NCBI GenBank assembly: GCA_030765535.1
Contig: JAVCCH010000066.1
Location: 1-47,628 of the forward strand
Source: Candidatus Tenebribacter davisii
GTDB taxonomy: Bacteria > Cloacimonadota > Cloacimonadia > Cloacimonadales > TCS61
Direction of reading: 5' to 3'
DNA length: 47,628 nucleotides
The position numbers were made by a program, and so were the translations under genes. The notes beneath the pieces are model-generated. The model was given only the letters and a program-made list of their open reading frames with translations. It was not told the DNA's origin and did no database searches. How positions within the stretch are numbered: the first letter of the stretch is position 1; the number at the start of each line of letters is the position of its first letter. Below are positions 8,679 to 17,566 of the stretch, piece after piece.

Positions 8679-10220
8679 CTATTTCATTAGTAAGCATTTC
8701 TTGCTGGCAATTGTTTTTCCATCTACTTTTAACTGATACATATAAATCCCTGAAGAGACAGGTTGGTTTTCTTCATCTGTACCATTCCAAATAACTTGGT
8801 GAATTGGTGGATTAGTGAATTGGTTAATTGAGAATGACTTCACTTTTTGTCCCTTCACATTATAAATTTCAATTTGTGCATTTTCGTGTACATTTGTGGT
8901 TTCAAAACTAATAGTTGTGGATGGATTAAATGGATTAGGAAAGTTTTGTAATGAATATTCCGAAAAGACAAAATCGTTTTCTACTGAAACGACATCATTA
9001 ACTGTAATATTCCAAAGAAAATACAATTCATTCCTGTTACCAAAATTATCAGTAACATAAAGGGTGATCTCATATTCTCCAGCGAAATTTTCATCAGTTA
9101 AGAAAGAGTATGCACTTTCAATTGAAACCTCTTCACCATCAAGTAGCCATTCATATTCCAGATCATTTCCATTAGGGTCTGAAGCCGTTATGTAAAAGTT
9201 CAATGAATCACCTTCATCAATTACTTGGCCTTGAGTTATCCAGCTGCTTCCCACGAAATTTGCGTAGGAAAGATCGGTTATAACTATCTCGAAATCCTGG
9301 TAAAATGGATAAGCTCCCATATCTGAAATAGTACCATCAGGATCGAGCGGGAAAGCAGAATCACCAGTATCTATACAGGGAGAATCTGCCGTTAGATGGT
9401 AATCACCTGTTCCAACGAATAGCGGATCTTCCGAGATGCTATGTGTTCCAGCTGTAAGACCTGCATAATTCGGAGTATTTCCCCATACATCATTGTAATC
9501 TGCGATCGGGAAGGGGCTTCCTGCAATTTGATCATATTGAAAACCAACACCGCTATTATTTACAATAATATTATTGATCACGGTTAAGCTGTCGCTATTC
9601 GCTTGTAGCCATAATCCTTTAAAATCATTATCTACAATTGTGTTATTTATTATCTTTGCAGATGACCATTGAGCATAAATACCGGCACCGATAGGATAAT
9701 CTGAAGAATTATCATAGATCAGATTATTACTGATAATAGAACTCTCAAACATTGCACAAATACCGGAAACATTGTTTTGTCTGATGATATTATGCAAGAT
9801 TTCACAATCTCCATTCAGTCTGACAGCACTTTTGTTTGAAAGAGGTTCTGGCTGACCGGCATATTCTACAATACAATATTGCATAATACTTGATTCGTAA
9901 AGTATAATATTGTACCAGTCACCGGGAGTGGGTGTAGTTGCATTGGATGTAAAAATGATAGGTTCTGTTTCTGTACCGATTGCTTGCAAAATCCCAGAGA
10001 CAACAAATTGATAGAATCCATCAAACTTAACTTCCACACCTGCCTCTATCACTAGTAAGGAATCACTATCAATCGAAATATCATCCACAACAATGTACGG
10101 ACTATTTGCAAGTTCCCATATCCCAGAGACTTCACCCGAAACATTTGTTTGTGCAGTTAATACCTGGGTTGATATTACGAATATTGCTATAAATAAAACC
10201 CATTTAGTTTGTTTTCTCAT
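8679..10220 (-). CDS. Secreted right-handed beta-helix protein with C-terminal sorting domain
   Basis: A 513-residue protein with a signal peptide (MRKQTKWVLFIAIFVISTQVLTAQT). Residues about 60-240 contain repeated parallel beta-helix turns rich in Asn and Ile (IIRQNNVSGI, ISNNLIYDN, IINNTIVDN, VINNIIVNNSGVG), as in right-handed beta-helix/choice-of-anchor families. A PADYNDVWGN...DPLFVG...LTADSPCIDTGD segment follows, typical of these cell-surface proteins. Residues about 305-405 look like a PKD/cadherin-type beta-sandwich (DPNGNDLEYEWLLDG). The C-terminus (from FPNPFNP to SSGIYMYQL...CLLMK) is the same sorting domain as in the nearby protease. AGGAGGAAAAA precedes the ATG. Likely exported to the surface; a polysaccharide-binding or lyase role is only a possibility. 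Confidence 0.85.
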   Translation of the reverse strand: MRKQTKWVLFIAIFVISTQVLTAQTNVSGEVSGIWELANSPYIVVDDISIDSDSLLVIEAGVEVKFDGFYQFVVSGILQAIGTETEPIIFTSNATTPTPGDWYNIILYESSIMQYCIVEYAGQPEPLSNKSAVRLNGDCEILHNIIRQNNVSGICAMFESSIISNNLIYDNSSDYPIGAGIYAQWSSAKIINNTIVDNDFKGLWLQANSDSLTVINNIIVNNSGVGFQYDQIAGSPFPIADYNDVWGNTPNYAGLTAGTHSISEDPLFVGTGDYHLTADSPCIDTGDSAFPLDPDGTISDMGAYPFYQDFEIVITDLSYANFVGSSWITQGQVIDEGDSLNFYITASDPNGNDLEYEWLLDGEEVSIESAYSFLTDENFAGEYEITLYVTDNFGNRNELYFLWNITVNDVVSVENDFVFSEYSLQNFPNPFNPSTTISFETTNVHENAQIEIYNVKGQKVKSFSINQFTNPPIHQVIWNGTDEENQPVSSGIYMYQLKVDGKTIASKKCLLMK

Positions 10221-10446
10221 TTTTTCCTCCTTTTTTTATTCTTCTTTTTCATTTTAACCCACAAATCTTCTTTAATTTCATTAAAAAGTTCATATATTCT
10301 AACTAATTTAGAGAAATTACTAAAACAAATTTTTTGTCAAATATTTTGTACTTTATCATAGTTCACATTCCAACTTAAAATTGACAAAGAAAAGAATGTT
10401 AATTTTTTTGTTATAGTAAAATAATTAATATAAATTAGGAGACAAA

Positions 10447-11679
10447 ATGAAATATAAAATAATATTAATATTCATGTTCATTGCTGTCATTTTATCTGGA
10501 AACTCAATTTTCTCATTTGATGGCATGCCGCTTGAATATTATGGCAATGATGTTTATGGTATCGGAATGGGCGAAACGGGATCAGCAGATCTTTTCAGGA
10601 TCAACCCCAATTTTCATAATCCGTCCATAGCTACAACTACGAATAATGTGTTATTCTCTACAGCAACTTCACTGGGGTATATGTGGTACCGTGATTCTTA
10701 TGATAACGAATTTCGTGATGATGGCATGTATCTGCCCTATTTTACAATGGCAATTCCAATCTCTAATAACAGATTTGTCTTCAGTTTTAATTCAGTTGCA
10801 TCTGGAAATATTGAAAACGTAAAAGAATGTGAGTTTTTAAACTCTTACGGAGATACTTTGCAATATTCGCAGATCAATAGATTGAGTACATCACTGTACA
10901 AAGCAGATATAAGCTATGCCTATAAAAGTCCTTTTGTAAACTTTGGTGCTGCAATGAATTATTATCTTGGGCATCGTATCCGCTACTGGAATCTTGATTT
11001 TGAAGATGCTGATTATACAGATGCAAAATATGAAATTGAAAAGATTTACAAAAATCCGGGATTTACTATAGGACTTTCAAAAAAGATCGGCAAAGTTTCT
11101 TTAGGGGCTGCCTACTCTACTCACGTGAAATTAACTGGAGATGTAACTTATAAATATGGTCATACTCCTTATGCTGATACACTAAGTCTGGATGATGAAT
11201 TCCTGTTTGAAGTTCCAGCACAAATATCAGGTGGAATCACTTGGAAATTTTTGGAAAAGTATAAAACTTCATTTGATGCTTATTATCAAATGTGGAGTGA
11301 AACTGAAGATCACGACAAGAATACAATAAAACTTGGTCTTGGATTAGCCTATGATCCTCTCAGCGGTTATGGTTCATGGTATGAAAAGATCCCATTAAGG
11401 ATCGGCGGATATTATCGTGAGCTTCCATTTGAAGTGAATAACGAAAAGATCATAGAACAAGCATTCACATTTGGGACATCAATTCCCTTAAAATCTCCCA
11501 ATAAAAAAATCGAATTTGCCGTAACATATACAACTCGAGGAGATGTTGATAAACATGGCCTTAGTGATAAGTCTTTGATGTTCTCTATTGGAATTACCGG
11601 TTTCGATATTTTCAATAAACGCTATAAAAGAATTAAAGATCGTGAAATTCCTAAAGCAGATAGGCAGGTAATTGATTAA
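10447..11679 (+). CDS. Outer-membrane beta-barrel-like protein, signal peptide
   Basis: A 410-residue protein with signal peptide MKYKIILIFMFIAVILSGNSIFS. It then has alternating, aromatic-rich amphipathic strands (LGYMWYRDS, TSFDAYYQMWSE, PLRIGGYYRELPF, KSLMFSIGITGFDIF) typical of an outer-membrane barrel. The N-terminal SADLFRINPNFHNPSIA segment resembles the hatch region of FadL/PorV-like barrels. TTAGGAGACAAA precedes the ATG. Its TAA overlaps the ATG of the RecJ-like gene by one base, placing it at the head of the long operon to 17552. The exact family is not recognised. Confidence 0.7.
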   Translation: MKYKIILIFMFIAVILSGNSIFSFDGMPLEYYGNDVYGIGMGETGSADLFRINPNFHNPSIATTTNNVLFSTATSLGYMWYRDSYDNEFRDDGMYLPYFTMAIPISNNRFVFSFNSVASGNIENVKECEFLNSYGDTLQYSQINRLSTSLYKADISYAYKSPFVNFGAAMNYYLGHRIRYWNLDFEDADYTDAKYEIEKIYKNPGFTIGLSKKIGKVSLGAAYSTHVKLTGDVTYKYGHTPYADTLSLDDEFLFEVPAQISGGITWKFLEKYKTSFDAYYQMWSETEDHDKNTIKLGLGLAYDPLSGYGSWYEKIPLRIGGYYRELPFEVNNEKIIEQAFTFGTSIPLKSPNKKIEFAVTYTTRGDVDKHGLSDKSLMFSIGITGFDIFNKRYKRIKDREIPKADRQVID

Positions 11680-13250
11680 TGAACTTCCGGTGGAGTTATA
11701 GACATTCGAATAAAGAAACGATCTTTGATCAGATAAGAGAGAATCGTGAAATTAATGATGACTTTATTAATTCATCAATGAGTGATATTCCCCACTATTC
11801 GTTATTAAAAGATATTGATACAGCCGCTAAAAGGATCATTGAAGCTGTTCACCAGAAAGAGAAAATCATTATTTTTGGTCATGATGATGTTGATGGTATT
11901 ACTGCGACATATATTTTATATGACTTTTTAGAGAAGCTTGGTTCCCAAAACCATTTTTATTATATTCCCAACCGGCTTATTGATAGCCATGGTATCCAAA
12001 AAAATTTCATTAATAAGGTTAAAAAAGAAAAATTTAATTTAGTAATTACAGTAGATGGTGGTGTCTCCTGCAAAGATGCGATTTCTGAAATTATGGATTT
12101 TGGTTGCGATGTTATTGTTACTGATCATCACATTGTTCAGGAAGATCTTTTACCTCCGGCTTTAGCTATTATAAATCCCAAGCAGAAAGACTGCAAATTC
12201 CCTTTTGAAATGATAGCAGGTGTAGGCGTAGCCTATTTTCTTATTAAAAGAATTTCAGAAATAACTGGAATAGATATTGATAGAAATTACCTCTTTTGGG
12301 TAGCGGTAGGCAGCATCTCAGATAAAGTTCCGTTGTTAGGTACCAATAGAATCCTGGTTAAGGAAGTTCTTGATTCATGGAGTACTTTCAATGATAGTAC
12401 ACTTTATAAATTAAGTCCTTATCTTGAGTCGGGGATCAATTATTCACAAAGAATGAATAATATCCGCTACATCATCAAATTACTTTCCAATGGCAGGGGT
12501 AAAAAAGGTAATCACAAAAGCATGAAATTGCTTATTACTCATGATAAAGAGAAAGATGTTCTTATTGCTGAAATGCAGAATATGCAAAAGAAATACGATA
12601 ATAAACTCAAAAATATCCGTCGTTATCTCCGTACAAAAATTCCACGAAACCTGGGAGATTACTTCATCTTTAGAGATCTGGAAAATCAAATTCCTTTTGA
12701 ATTTTTAGGTTTTGCATCCTCATTTATTACGAATAAACACAAGATTCCGGTTATTTTTATTAAGAGTAAAAATGGCATAGCTGTTGGAGAAGCACGGGGA
12801 GCAAATGGCTTTAACTTGGTGGAAGCTTTTACATATTGTAAAGATCATCTTATTCAATATGGCGGTCATGCGAAAGCAGCAGGATTTACGATTAAAAGCA
12901 GTAACATAGATGTTTTCATTGAGCGATTTGAAGAATATATTGAACGAAATAAAACTATTATTGAAGAAAATAAAAGAATTGATATCGATGCGGTTATCAA
13001 CAGTAGAGAACTGGATAAATTCAACGAATATATTCGCATGGATTATAATCTGCTGCAACCCTTTGGTCAGGGAAACCCGGAACCAAAATTTCTAATCATG
13101 GATTATCTTCCAGAACGGGATAATCATGTAATGCAATTTAAAAATAGTGAAAGTAAAATGGAACCGGAAGTACCTTATAATATCATTTTTACTTTTAAAA
13201 ACTCTTCTTTTAAATTTGTTGATTATAGAGAAAAACACTACATGTTGTAA
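11679..13250 (+). CDS. RecJ-like DHH/DHHA1 phosphoesterase
   Basis: A 523-residue protein. Motif I is FGHDDVDGITA (residues 66-76, in place of the more usual DxDxDG), motif II is ITVDGG (Asp126), and the family-defining DHH is at residues 149-151 (VTDHHIV). The C-terminal DHHA1 substrate motif is GGHAKAAGF (395-403), followed by an OB-like tail with QPFGQGNPEPKF. This is the arrangement of the 5'-3' single-strand DNA exonuclease RecJ, somewhat shorter than the E. coli enzyme. Divergence in motif I leaves open another DHH nuclease with RNA or nucleotide substrates. The start overlaps the previous stop by one base, and the ferredoxin gene follows after 13 bases. Confidence 0.85.
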   Translation: MNFRWSYRHSNKETIFDQIRENREINDDFINSSMSDIPHYSLLKDIDTAAKRIIEAVHQKEKIIIFGHDDVDGITATYILYDFLEKLGSQNHFYYIPNRLIDSHGIQKNFINKVKKEKFNLVITVDGGVSCKDAISEIMDFGCDVIVTDHHIVQEDLLPPALAIINPKQKDCKFPFEMIAGVGVAYFLIKRISEITGIDIDRNYLFWVAVGSISDKVPLLGTNRILVKEVLDSWSTFNDSTLYKLSPYLESGINYSQRMNNIRYIIKLLSNGRGKKGNHKSMKLLITHDKEKDVLIAEMQNMQKKYDNKLKNIRRYLRTKIPRNLGDYFIFRDLENQIPFEFLGFASSFITNKHKIPVIFIKSKNGIAVGEARGANGFNLVEAFTYCKDHLIQYGGHAKAAGFTIKSSNIDVFIERFEEYIERNKTIIEENKRIDIDAVINSRELDKFNEYIRMDYNLLQPFGQGNPEPKFLIMDYLPERDNHVMQFKNSESKMEPEVPYNIIFTFKNSSFKFVDYREKHYML

Positions 13251-13263
13251 ACGGAGAAATATT

Positions 13264-13434
13264 ATGAAAATTATACATGAATTATGTGATATTTGCGGAA
13301 CCTGTGTTGCAGTTTGTCCAGTAGATGCGATCACAGTTTCAGAATTCAAAGTTGAGATCAATAACAATATCTGTATTGATTGCTTGAATTGTTTGAAAGT
13401 ATGTCCTGCAAAAGCTATTGTGGAAGGTGAATAA
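13264..13434 (+). CDS. 2[4Fe-4S] ferredoxin, probable partner of the adjacent reductase
   Basis: A 56-residue protein. The start at 13264 is chosen because CGGAG lies 8-12 bases upstream and because it gives a standard small ferredoxin; the longer reading from 13147 runs back into the RecJ-like gene. It has two complete cluster-binding motifs, CDICGTCVAVCP (Cys8, 11, 14, 18) and CIDCLNCLKVCP (Cys37, 40, 43, 47). The stop overlaps the ATG of the geranylgeranyl-reductase-type flavoprotein by one base, a coupling seen in methanogenic archaea, where a ferredoxin encoded beside the reductase donates electrons. I infer the same partnership here. Confidence 0.9.
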   Translation: MKIIHELCDICGTCVAVCPVDAITVSEFKVEINNNICIDCLNCLKVCPAKAIVEGE

Positions 13435-14627
13435 TGGTAAAAGATAAATATGATATTGTTGTGATCGGAGCCGGACCGGCAGGAAGTGTTGCTGCCAGAT
13501 TCGCTGCAGAGAACGGTGCTTCAGTTCTTATATTGGAGCGTGATAGAGAACCGGGGATACCTGTACGTTGTGCTGAGGGTGTTTCTCATAATGGGATAAC
13601 TCCTTTCATTGATATTGATAAAAGATGGATCGCATCGCAAATAGATGTCGCTAAACTTACTTCTCCAAACGGAGAGAGTGCTTTCATGCATAATAATGGA
13701 ATTGGTTATGTTCTGGAAAGAAGAATATTCGATACTGCACTTTGTACATTAGCTGCAAAACATGGAGCACAATTAATAACAAAAGCAGATGCTCTTGATC
13801 TGATTAAAGAAAATGATAAAATAACTGGTGTAAAATATCGATATATGGGAAAGACCAGGACAGTGAAATGCGATCTGGTTATTGCCGCTGATGGTACAGA
13901 ATCACGCGTGGGAAGATGGGCAGGGATTGAAACAACCGTAAGCTTAAGAGATATTGATACCTGTGTTCAATATACCCTTGCAGGTGTAAATTTTAAAGAA
14001 AATACTTGTGAATTCTATTTCGGAAATGAAGTTTCTCCCGGCGGATATATCTGGATCTTCCCGAAATCAGACACTACAGCAAATGTTGGTATTGGAATTG
14101 CCGGACATCTATCACATAAAAAAGGACCTAAAGAATACCTGGATGAATTTATTACTGAAAAATATCCAAATGCAACAATAACATATACAATGTATGGCGG
14201 AGTTCCTACTGCGGCTACATTAAAGGAAATAGTTCGGGATAACATAATGTTAGTTGGAGATGCGGCAAGACAGGTAAATCCGATAACTGGCGGTGGAGTT
14301 GTACAGGGTATGATCGCAGGAAGCATTGCCGGTAAAGTAGCAGCAGAAGCAGTTAAAAATGGACAATTTGATGTAAAATTCCTGAAGAAATACCGCAAAG
14401 AATGGGATAAAACACTTGGCAATACGCAAAAAGTTATGCATTCAATGAAAGAAAAATTCCTTTTTATGACAGATGAAAGATTCAATAATTTAGTTAGTTT
14501 CTGTAAAAAGATACCGGCTGATAAATTCAGCTTGAAAACTCTATTTACTGAAGCTGTAAAAGGTGATCCAAAATTGATGCTGGATGTTGCAAAATCGTTT
14601 ATTGTGAGTAAAATAAAACTGAAATGA
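13434..14627 (+). CDS. Geranylgeranyl reductase family FAD-dependent oxidoreductase
   Basis: A 397-residue flavoprotein. The N-terminal dinucleotide-binding motif is GAGPAG (residues 12-17), followed by a second FAD contact LERD. VRCAEG carries Cys46, matching a conserved Cys in archaeal geranylgeranyl reductases. The GGYIWIFPK motif is at about 203-211 and the FAD-binding GDAARQVNPITGGG at 275-288. Members hydrogenate double bonds in isoprenoid chains, such as archaeal lipids, menaquinone, dolichol or the phytyl group. It lies between a ferredoxin and a polyprenol-kinase-like membrane protein with 1- and 4-base overlaps, arguing for an isoprenoid lipid substrate. The precise substrate is not readable; archaeal-type membrane lipid or polyprenyl phosphate are the main options. 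Confidence 0.88.
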   Translation: MVKDKYDIVVIGAGPAGSVAARFAAENGASVLILERDREPGIPVRCAEGVSHNGITPFIDIDKRWIASQIDVAKLTSPNGESAFMHNNGIGYVLERRIFDTALCTLAAKHGAQLITKADALDLIKENDKITGVKYRYMGKTRTVKCDLVIAADGTESRVGRWAGIETTVSLRDIDTCVQYTLAGVNFKENTCEFYFGNEVSPGGYIWIFPKSDTTANVGIGIAGHLSHKKGPKEYLDEFITEKYPNATITYTMYGGVPTAATLKEIVRDNIMLVGDAARQVNPITGGGVVQGMIAGSIAGKVAAEAVKNGQFDVKFLKKYRKEWDKTLGNTQKVMHSMKEKFLFMTDERFNNLVSFCKKIPADKFSLKTLFTEAVKGDPKLMLDVAKSFIVSKIKLK

Positions 14628-15214
14628 CCGAGAAACAGAAGAAAGAATTCTATCGAAAAACAATTCATATAAGTTCGATATTGTTACCCCTTTCTTATTA
14701 CTTTATTTTTCACTATAATCGGAAATTAATGTTCCTGATTTTAATACCATTAACGATTATAGCTTTAATTATCGATATCGCCAGACTCGAGCATAAAACG
14801 AGTAAAAGAATATTTCTAAATTTAGTTGGAGATATGTTGCGTAAACACGAGATACATAATTTCACTGGAGCTACCTATATGATGATCTCAGCTGTGATAT
14901 GTATCGGATTTTTCCCGGCTAATATTGCAGTGGCAGCTTTGGCATTTCTGGCTATTGGCGATACTCTGGCGGCTCTGGTAGGAATTCCATTTGGCAAGAG
15001 GAAAATATTAAGTACAAATAAAAGTTTTGAAGGTAGTTTAGCCTGTTTTGTCGGCTGTTTCATTTTTGGGCTTTTTTTCATAAATCCGGTGGTAGCTTTA
15101 ACTGGTGCTTCTACGGCAGCAATTGCAGAAATTTCTAAAATACCAATTGACGATAATATCAAAATTCCTATAACTTCCGGATTAGTCATGAGTTTTGTAA
15201 ATATGTTCTTTTAA
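14624..15214 (+). CDS. Polyprenol/dolichol kinase-like (SEC59/phytol kinase family) membrane protein
   Basis: A 196-residue integral membrane protein with about six hydrophobic segments. It begins EFYRKTIHISS, the R-K-x-x-H motif at the start of the diacylglycerol/phytol/dolichol kinase family. It contains AIGDTLAALVGIPFGKRK and STNKSFEGSLACF; the GDxxAxxxGxxxG and K(S/T)xEGS motifs are the CTP-binding signature of this family. These enzymes use CTP to phosphorylate long-chain isoprenoid alcohols. The start overlaps the reductase stop by four bases (ATGA). In context it would supply polyprenyl phosphate to the glycosyltransferase downstream. CDP-archaeol synthase is a related but less likely reading. 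Confidence 0.82.
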   Translation: MTEKQKKEFYRKTIHISSILLPLSYYFIFHYNRKLMFLILIPLTIIALIIDIARLEHKTSKRIFLNLVGDMLRKHEIHNFTGATYMMISAVICIGFFPANIAVAALAFLAIGDTLAALVGIPFGKRKILSTNKSFEGSLACFVGCFIFGLFFINPVVALTGASTAAIAEISKIPIDDNIKIPITSGLVMSFVNMFF

Positions 15215-15242
15215 TTCAATAAGCATGTAGTGAGGAAAAAAA

Positions 15243-16175
15243 ATGAAATTATCATTTGTGATACCCGTCTATAATGAACAAGACAGTTTAGATAAACTCT
15301 ATTCTGAGATAAGGGAAAACTGCAAAGAATATGAATATGAATTTATATTTATAGATGATGGAAGCACTGACAACAGCTACAAAATTTTGGGTAAATTAGC
15401 AGCTGATGACAATAATGTTAAACTGATAAAATTCAGGAAAAATTTTGGAAAATCTGCCGGTTTAAATAAAGGATTTGAAGTCGCTGAAGGTGATATCGTG
15501 TTTACGCTGGATGCCGACTTGCAGGATGATCCAAAGGAAATACAGCACTTTATAAATAAAATTGAAGAGGGATACGATATGGTTACCGGCTGGAAAATAA
15601 AACGTCGTGACCCTATTTCAAAAACATGGCCTTCCAAACTATATAATAAGGTTACATCCAATACTTTTAAATTAAAGCTGCATGACTATAATTGTGGATT
15701 TAAAGCATATCGTAAAGAGGTGATTAATGAACTTGATATCTATGGCGAAATGCATCGGTATATACCAGCTTTAGCTCATTCTTTAGGATTTAAAGTTGCT
15801 GAGATCCCGGTTCATCACCGAAAACGGGAATTTGGGAAAACCAAATATGGTTCGGAACGATATTTACGCGGATTCCTGGATCTTCTCACTGTAAAATTAG
15901 TTACCGGATATATTCATAGTCCACTCTATTTATTTGGCAGAGTTGGTTTTGGCTTTGGTTTTATTGGTTTTATTATAGCACTCTATCTCTCCATCATGAA
16001 ACTGGGATTCGGTGTACCATTATATAATCGTCCGCTTTTATATTTAGGTACTCTCCTCATGATAATCGGTCTGCAGTTCTTTTCGATCGGACTTCTGGGA
16101 GAATTGATAATCAATCGTAATAGAAGTGGAAATAAAGCGAAAAATATTTCCATTGCTGAAATTGTAAATCTATGA
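15243..16175 (+). CDS. GT2 glycosyltransferase, GtrB/DPM1-like (polyprenyl-phosphate glycosyltransferase)
   Basis: A 310-residue enzyme. The GT-A domain shows PVYNEQDSLDKLY, FIDDGSTDNS (nucleotide binding), DADLQDDP (metal-binding DxD region) and KIKRRDP...SKLYNK, followed by GFKAYRKEV. Two C-terminal transmembrane segments (about residues 228-255 and 262-290) complete the layout of GtrB-type polyisoprenyl-phosphate glucosyltransferases and DPM1-type enzymes. These move a sugar from UDP-Glc or GDP-Man onto polyprenyl phosphate on the cytoplasmic face. The next gene makes UDP-glucose, favouring glucose as donor sugar. GTGAGG precedes the ATG; the gap from the kinase gene is 28 bases. Confidence 0.87.
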   Translation: MKLSFVIPVYNEQDSLDKLYSEIRENCKEYEYEFIFIDDGSTDNSYKILGKLAADDNNVKLIKFRKNFGKSAGLNKGFEVAEGDIVFTLDADLQDDPKEIQHFINKIEEGYDMVTGWKIKRRDPISKTWPSKLYNKVTSNTFKLKLHDYNCGFKAYRKEVINELDIYGEMHRYIPALAHSLGFKVAEIPVHHRKREFGKTKYGSERYLRGFLDLLTVKLVTGYIHSPLYLFGRVGFGFGFIGFIIALYLSIMKLGFGVPLYNRPLLYLGTLLMIIGLQFFSIGLLGELIINRNRSGNKAKNISIAEIVNL

Positions 16176-16193
16176 TCTATCCTGGAGAATCTT

Positions 16194-17552
16194 TTGAAAA
16201 GTTATTTAACTGAATTTGTAAATTTGATGGAACAGGCTGGCTTAAATGATCTCGTGATCCAATCATTTTCCAACTCATATTATAAGATTTTAGAAGGTGC
16301 AACCGGTAAACTTTCAGAAGATCAGATCCAGCCGCCGGCTGAAGAAAAACTTATAGATTATAATAAACTAAAAACTATCTCCAAAATCCCATTATCTAAA
16401 CTTGCAGTCATAAAATTGAACGGCGGACTTGGGACCAGTATGGGCCTTGATAAAGCGAAGACATTGCTCCGGATCAAGGGAGAGAATAACTTTCTGGATA
16501 TTATTGTACAACAGATCCTACATTTAAGAAAAGAGACATATGAAGATATCCCATTGGTGCTGATGCATAGTTTCAATACTCAAAAAGACTCTCTTTCTTA
16601 TTTGGAAAAGTACGGAGATTTGGCTATCCCAAATATTCCACTTGATTTCAGGCAGAATAAATTTCCCAAGATAAAACAAAGTGATCTGTCACCTTTGAAA
16701 AATGAGAATGATAATTTAAACTGGAATCCGCCGGGACATGGTGAGATCTATACAGCTCTAGCAATTTCTGGGGTACTTGATAAACTTTTAAATAACGGTT
16801 TTGAATATATATTTATTTCTAATTCGGATAACCTTGGAGCAGTTGTTGATGAAAAAATATTAACCTATTTTGCTGAAACAGATCTTCCCTTTATGATGGA
16901 AGTATGCCAGCGTACGGAGATGGATAAAAAGGGTGGGCATCTGGCACAAACAACAAAGGGTCAGCTCATATTACGGGAAACTGCTCAATGCCCGGATGAC
17001 GAAATTGAAATCTTCCAAGATATTGACCGATATTCCTATTTTAATACCAATAATCTCTGGGTGAATTTAAAAGTTTTGAAGCAGCGTTTATATGAAACAA
17101 GATATTTACTGCCGCTGACGATGATCTTAAATAAAAAGAGCGTAAATGGTGAAAAGGTTTATCAGGTCGAGTCAGCCATGGGATCAGCAATAAGTGTATT
17201 CAAAAATTCACGTGCCATGATAGTTCAGCGTGATAGATTTGCCCCGGTAAAGACCACAAATGACATGCTGGCAATCTTAAGTGATGCTTATGAACTAACC
17301 GATGATTTAAAAATAAAATTAGTAAATGAATTCGGCAGAGTTCCGCATATTGAGTTAAATAATAAATATTACAAAAATATTCATGATTTCGAAGAACGTT
17401 TTAAGAATGGAATTCCATCTCTGAAAAAATGTAAAAGCCTGGTATTAACAGATGATGTACATTTTGGTGAAAATGTTGAGATCAGGGGTGATGTAAAGAT
17501 CACAAAAGAGAGAAATCTGGAAAATATTATCCTGGCAAATGAAGAGTTGTAA
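16194..17552 (+). CDS. UTP-glucose-1-phosphate uridylyltransferase, eukaryotic UGP type
   Basis: A 452-residue enzyme making UDP-glucose from UTP and glucose-1-phosphate. It carries the UDPGP-family signature LNGGLGTSMGLDKAK (about residues 73-87), then NPPGHGEIYTAL and the nucleotide-binding FISNSDNLGA. It ends in a left-handed beta-helix-like tail (VRGDVKI...). This is the UGP1/UDPGP family, unrelated in detail to bacterial GalU. The start is TTG at 16194, with CTGGAG 6-8 bases upstream; no ATG lies nearby. It follows the GtrB-like gene by 18 bases and closes the operon. Its stop is 14 bases from the convergent sigma-factor stop, with no hairpin between. Confidence 0.9.
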   Translation: MKSYLTEFVNLMEQAGLNDLVIQSFSNSYYKILEGATGKLSEDQIQPPAEEKLIDYNKLKTISKIPLSKLAVIKLNGGLGTSMGLDKAKTLLRIKGENNFLDIIVQQILHLRKETYEDIPLVLMHSFNTQKDSLSYLEKYGDLAIPNIPLDFRQNKFPKIKQSDLSPLKNENDNLNWNPPGHGEIYTALAISGVLDKLLNNGFEYIFISNSDNLGAVVDEKILTYFAETDLPFMMEVCQRTEMDKKGGHLAQTTKGQLILRETAQCPDDEIEIFQDIDRYSYFNTNNLWVNLKVLKQRLYETRYLLPLTMILNKKSVNGEKVYQVESAMGSAISVFKNSRAMIVQRDRFAPVKTTNDMLAILSDAYELTDDLKIKLVNEFGRVPHIELNNKYYKNIHDFEERFKNGIPSLKKCKSLVLTDDVHFGENVEIRGDVKITKERNLENIILANEEL

Positions 17553-17566
17553 TTAGCTTGATCCTG

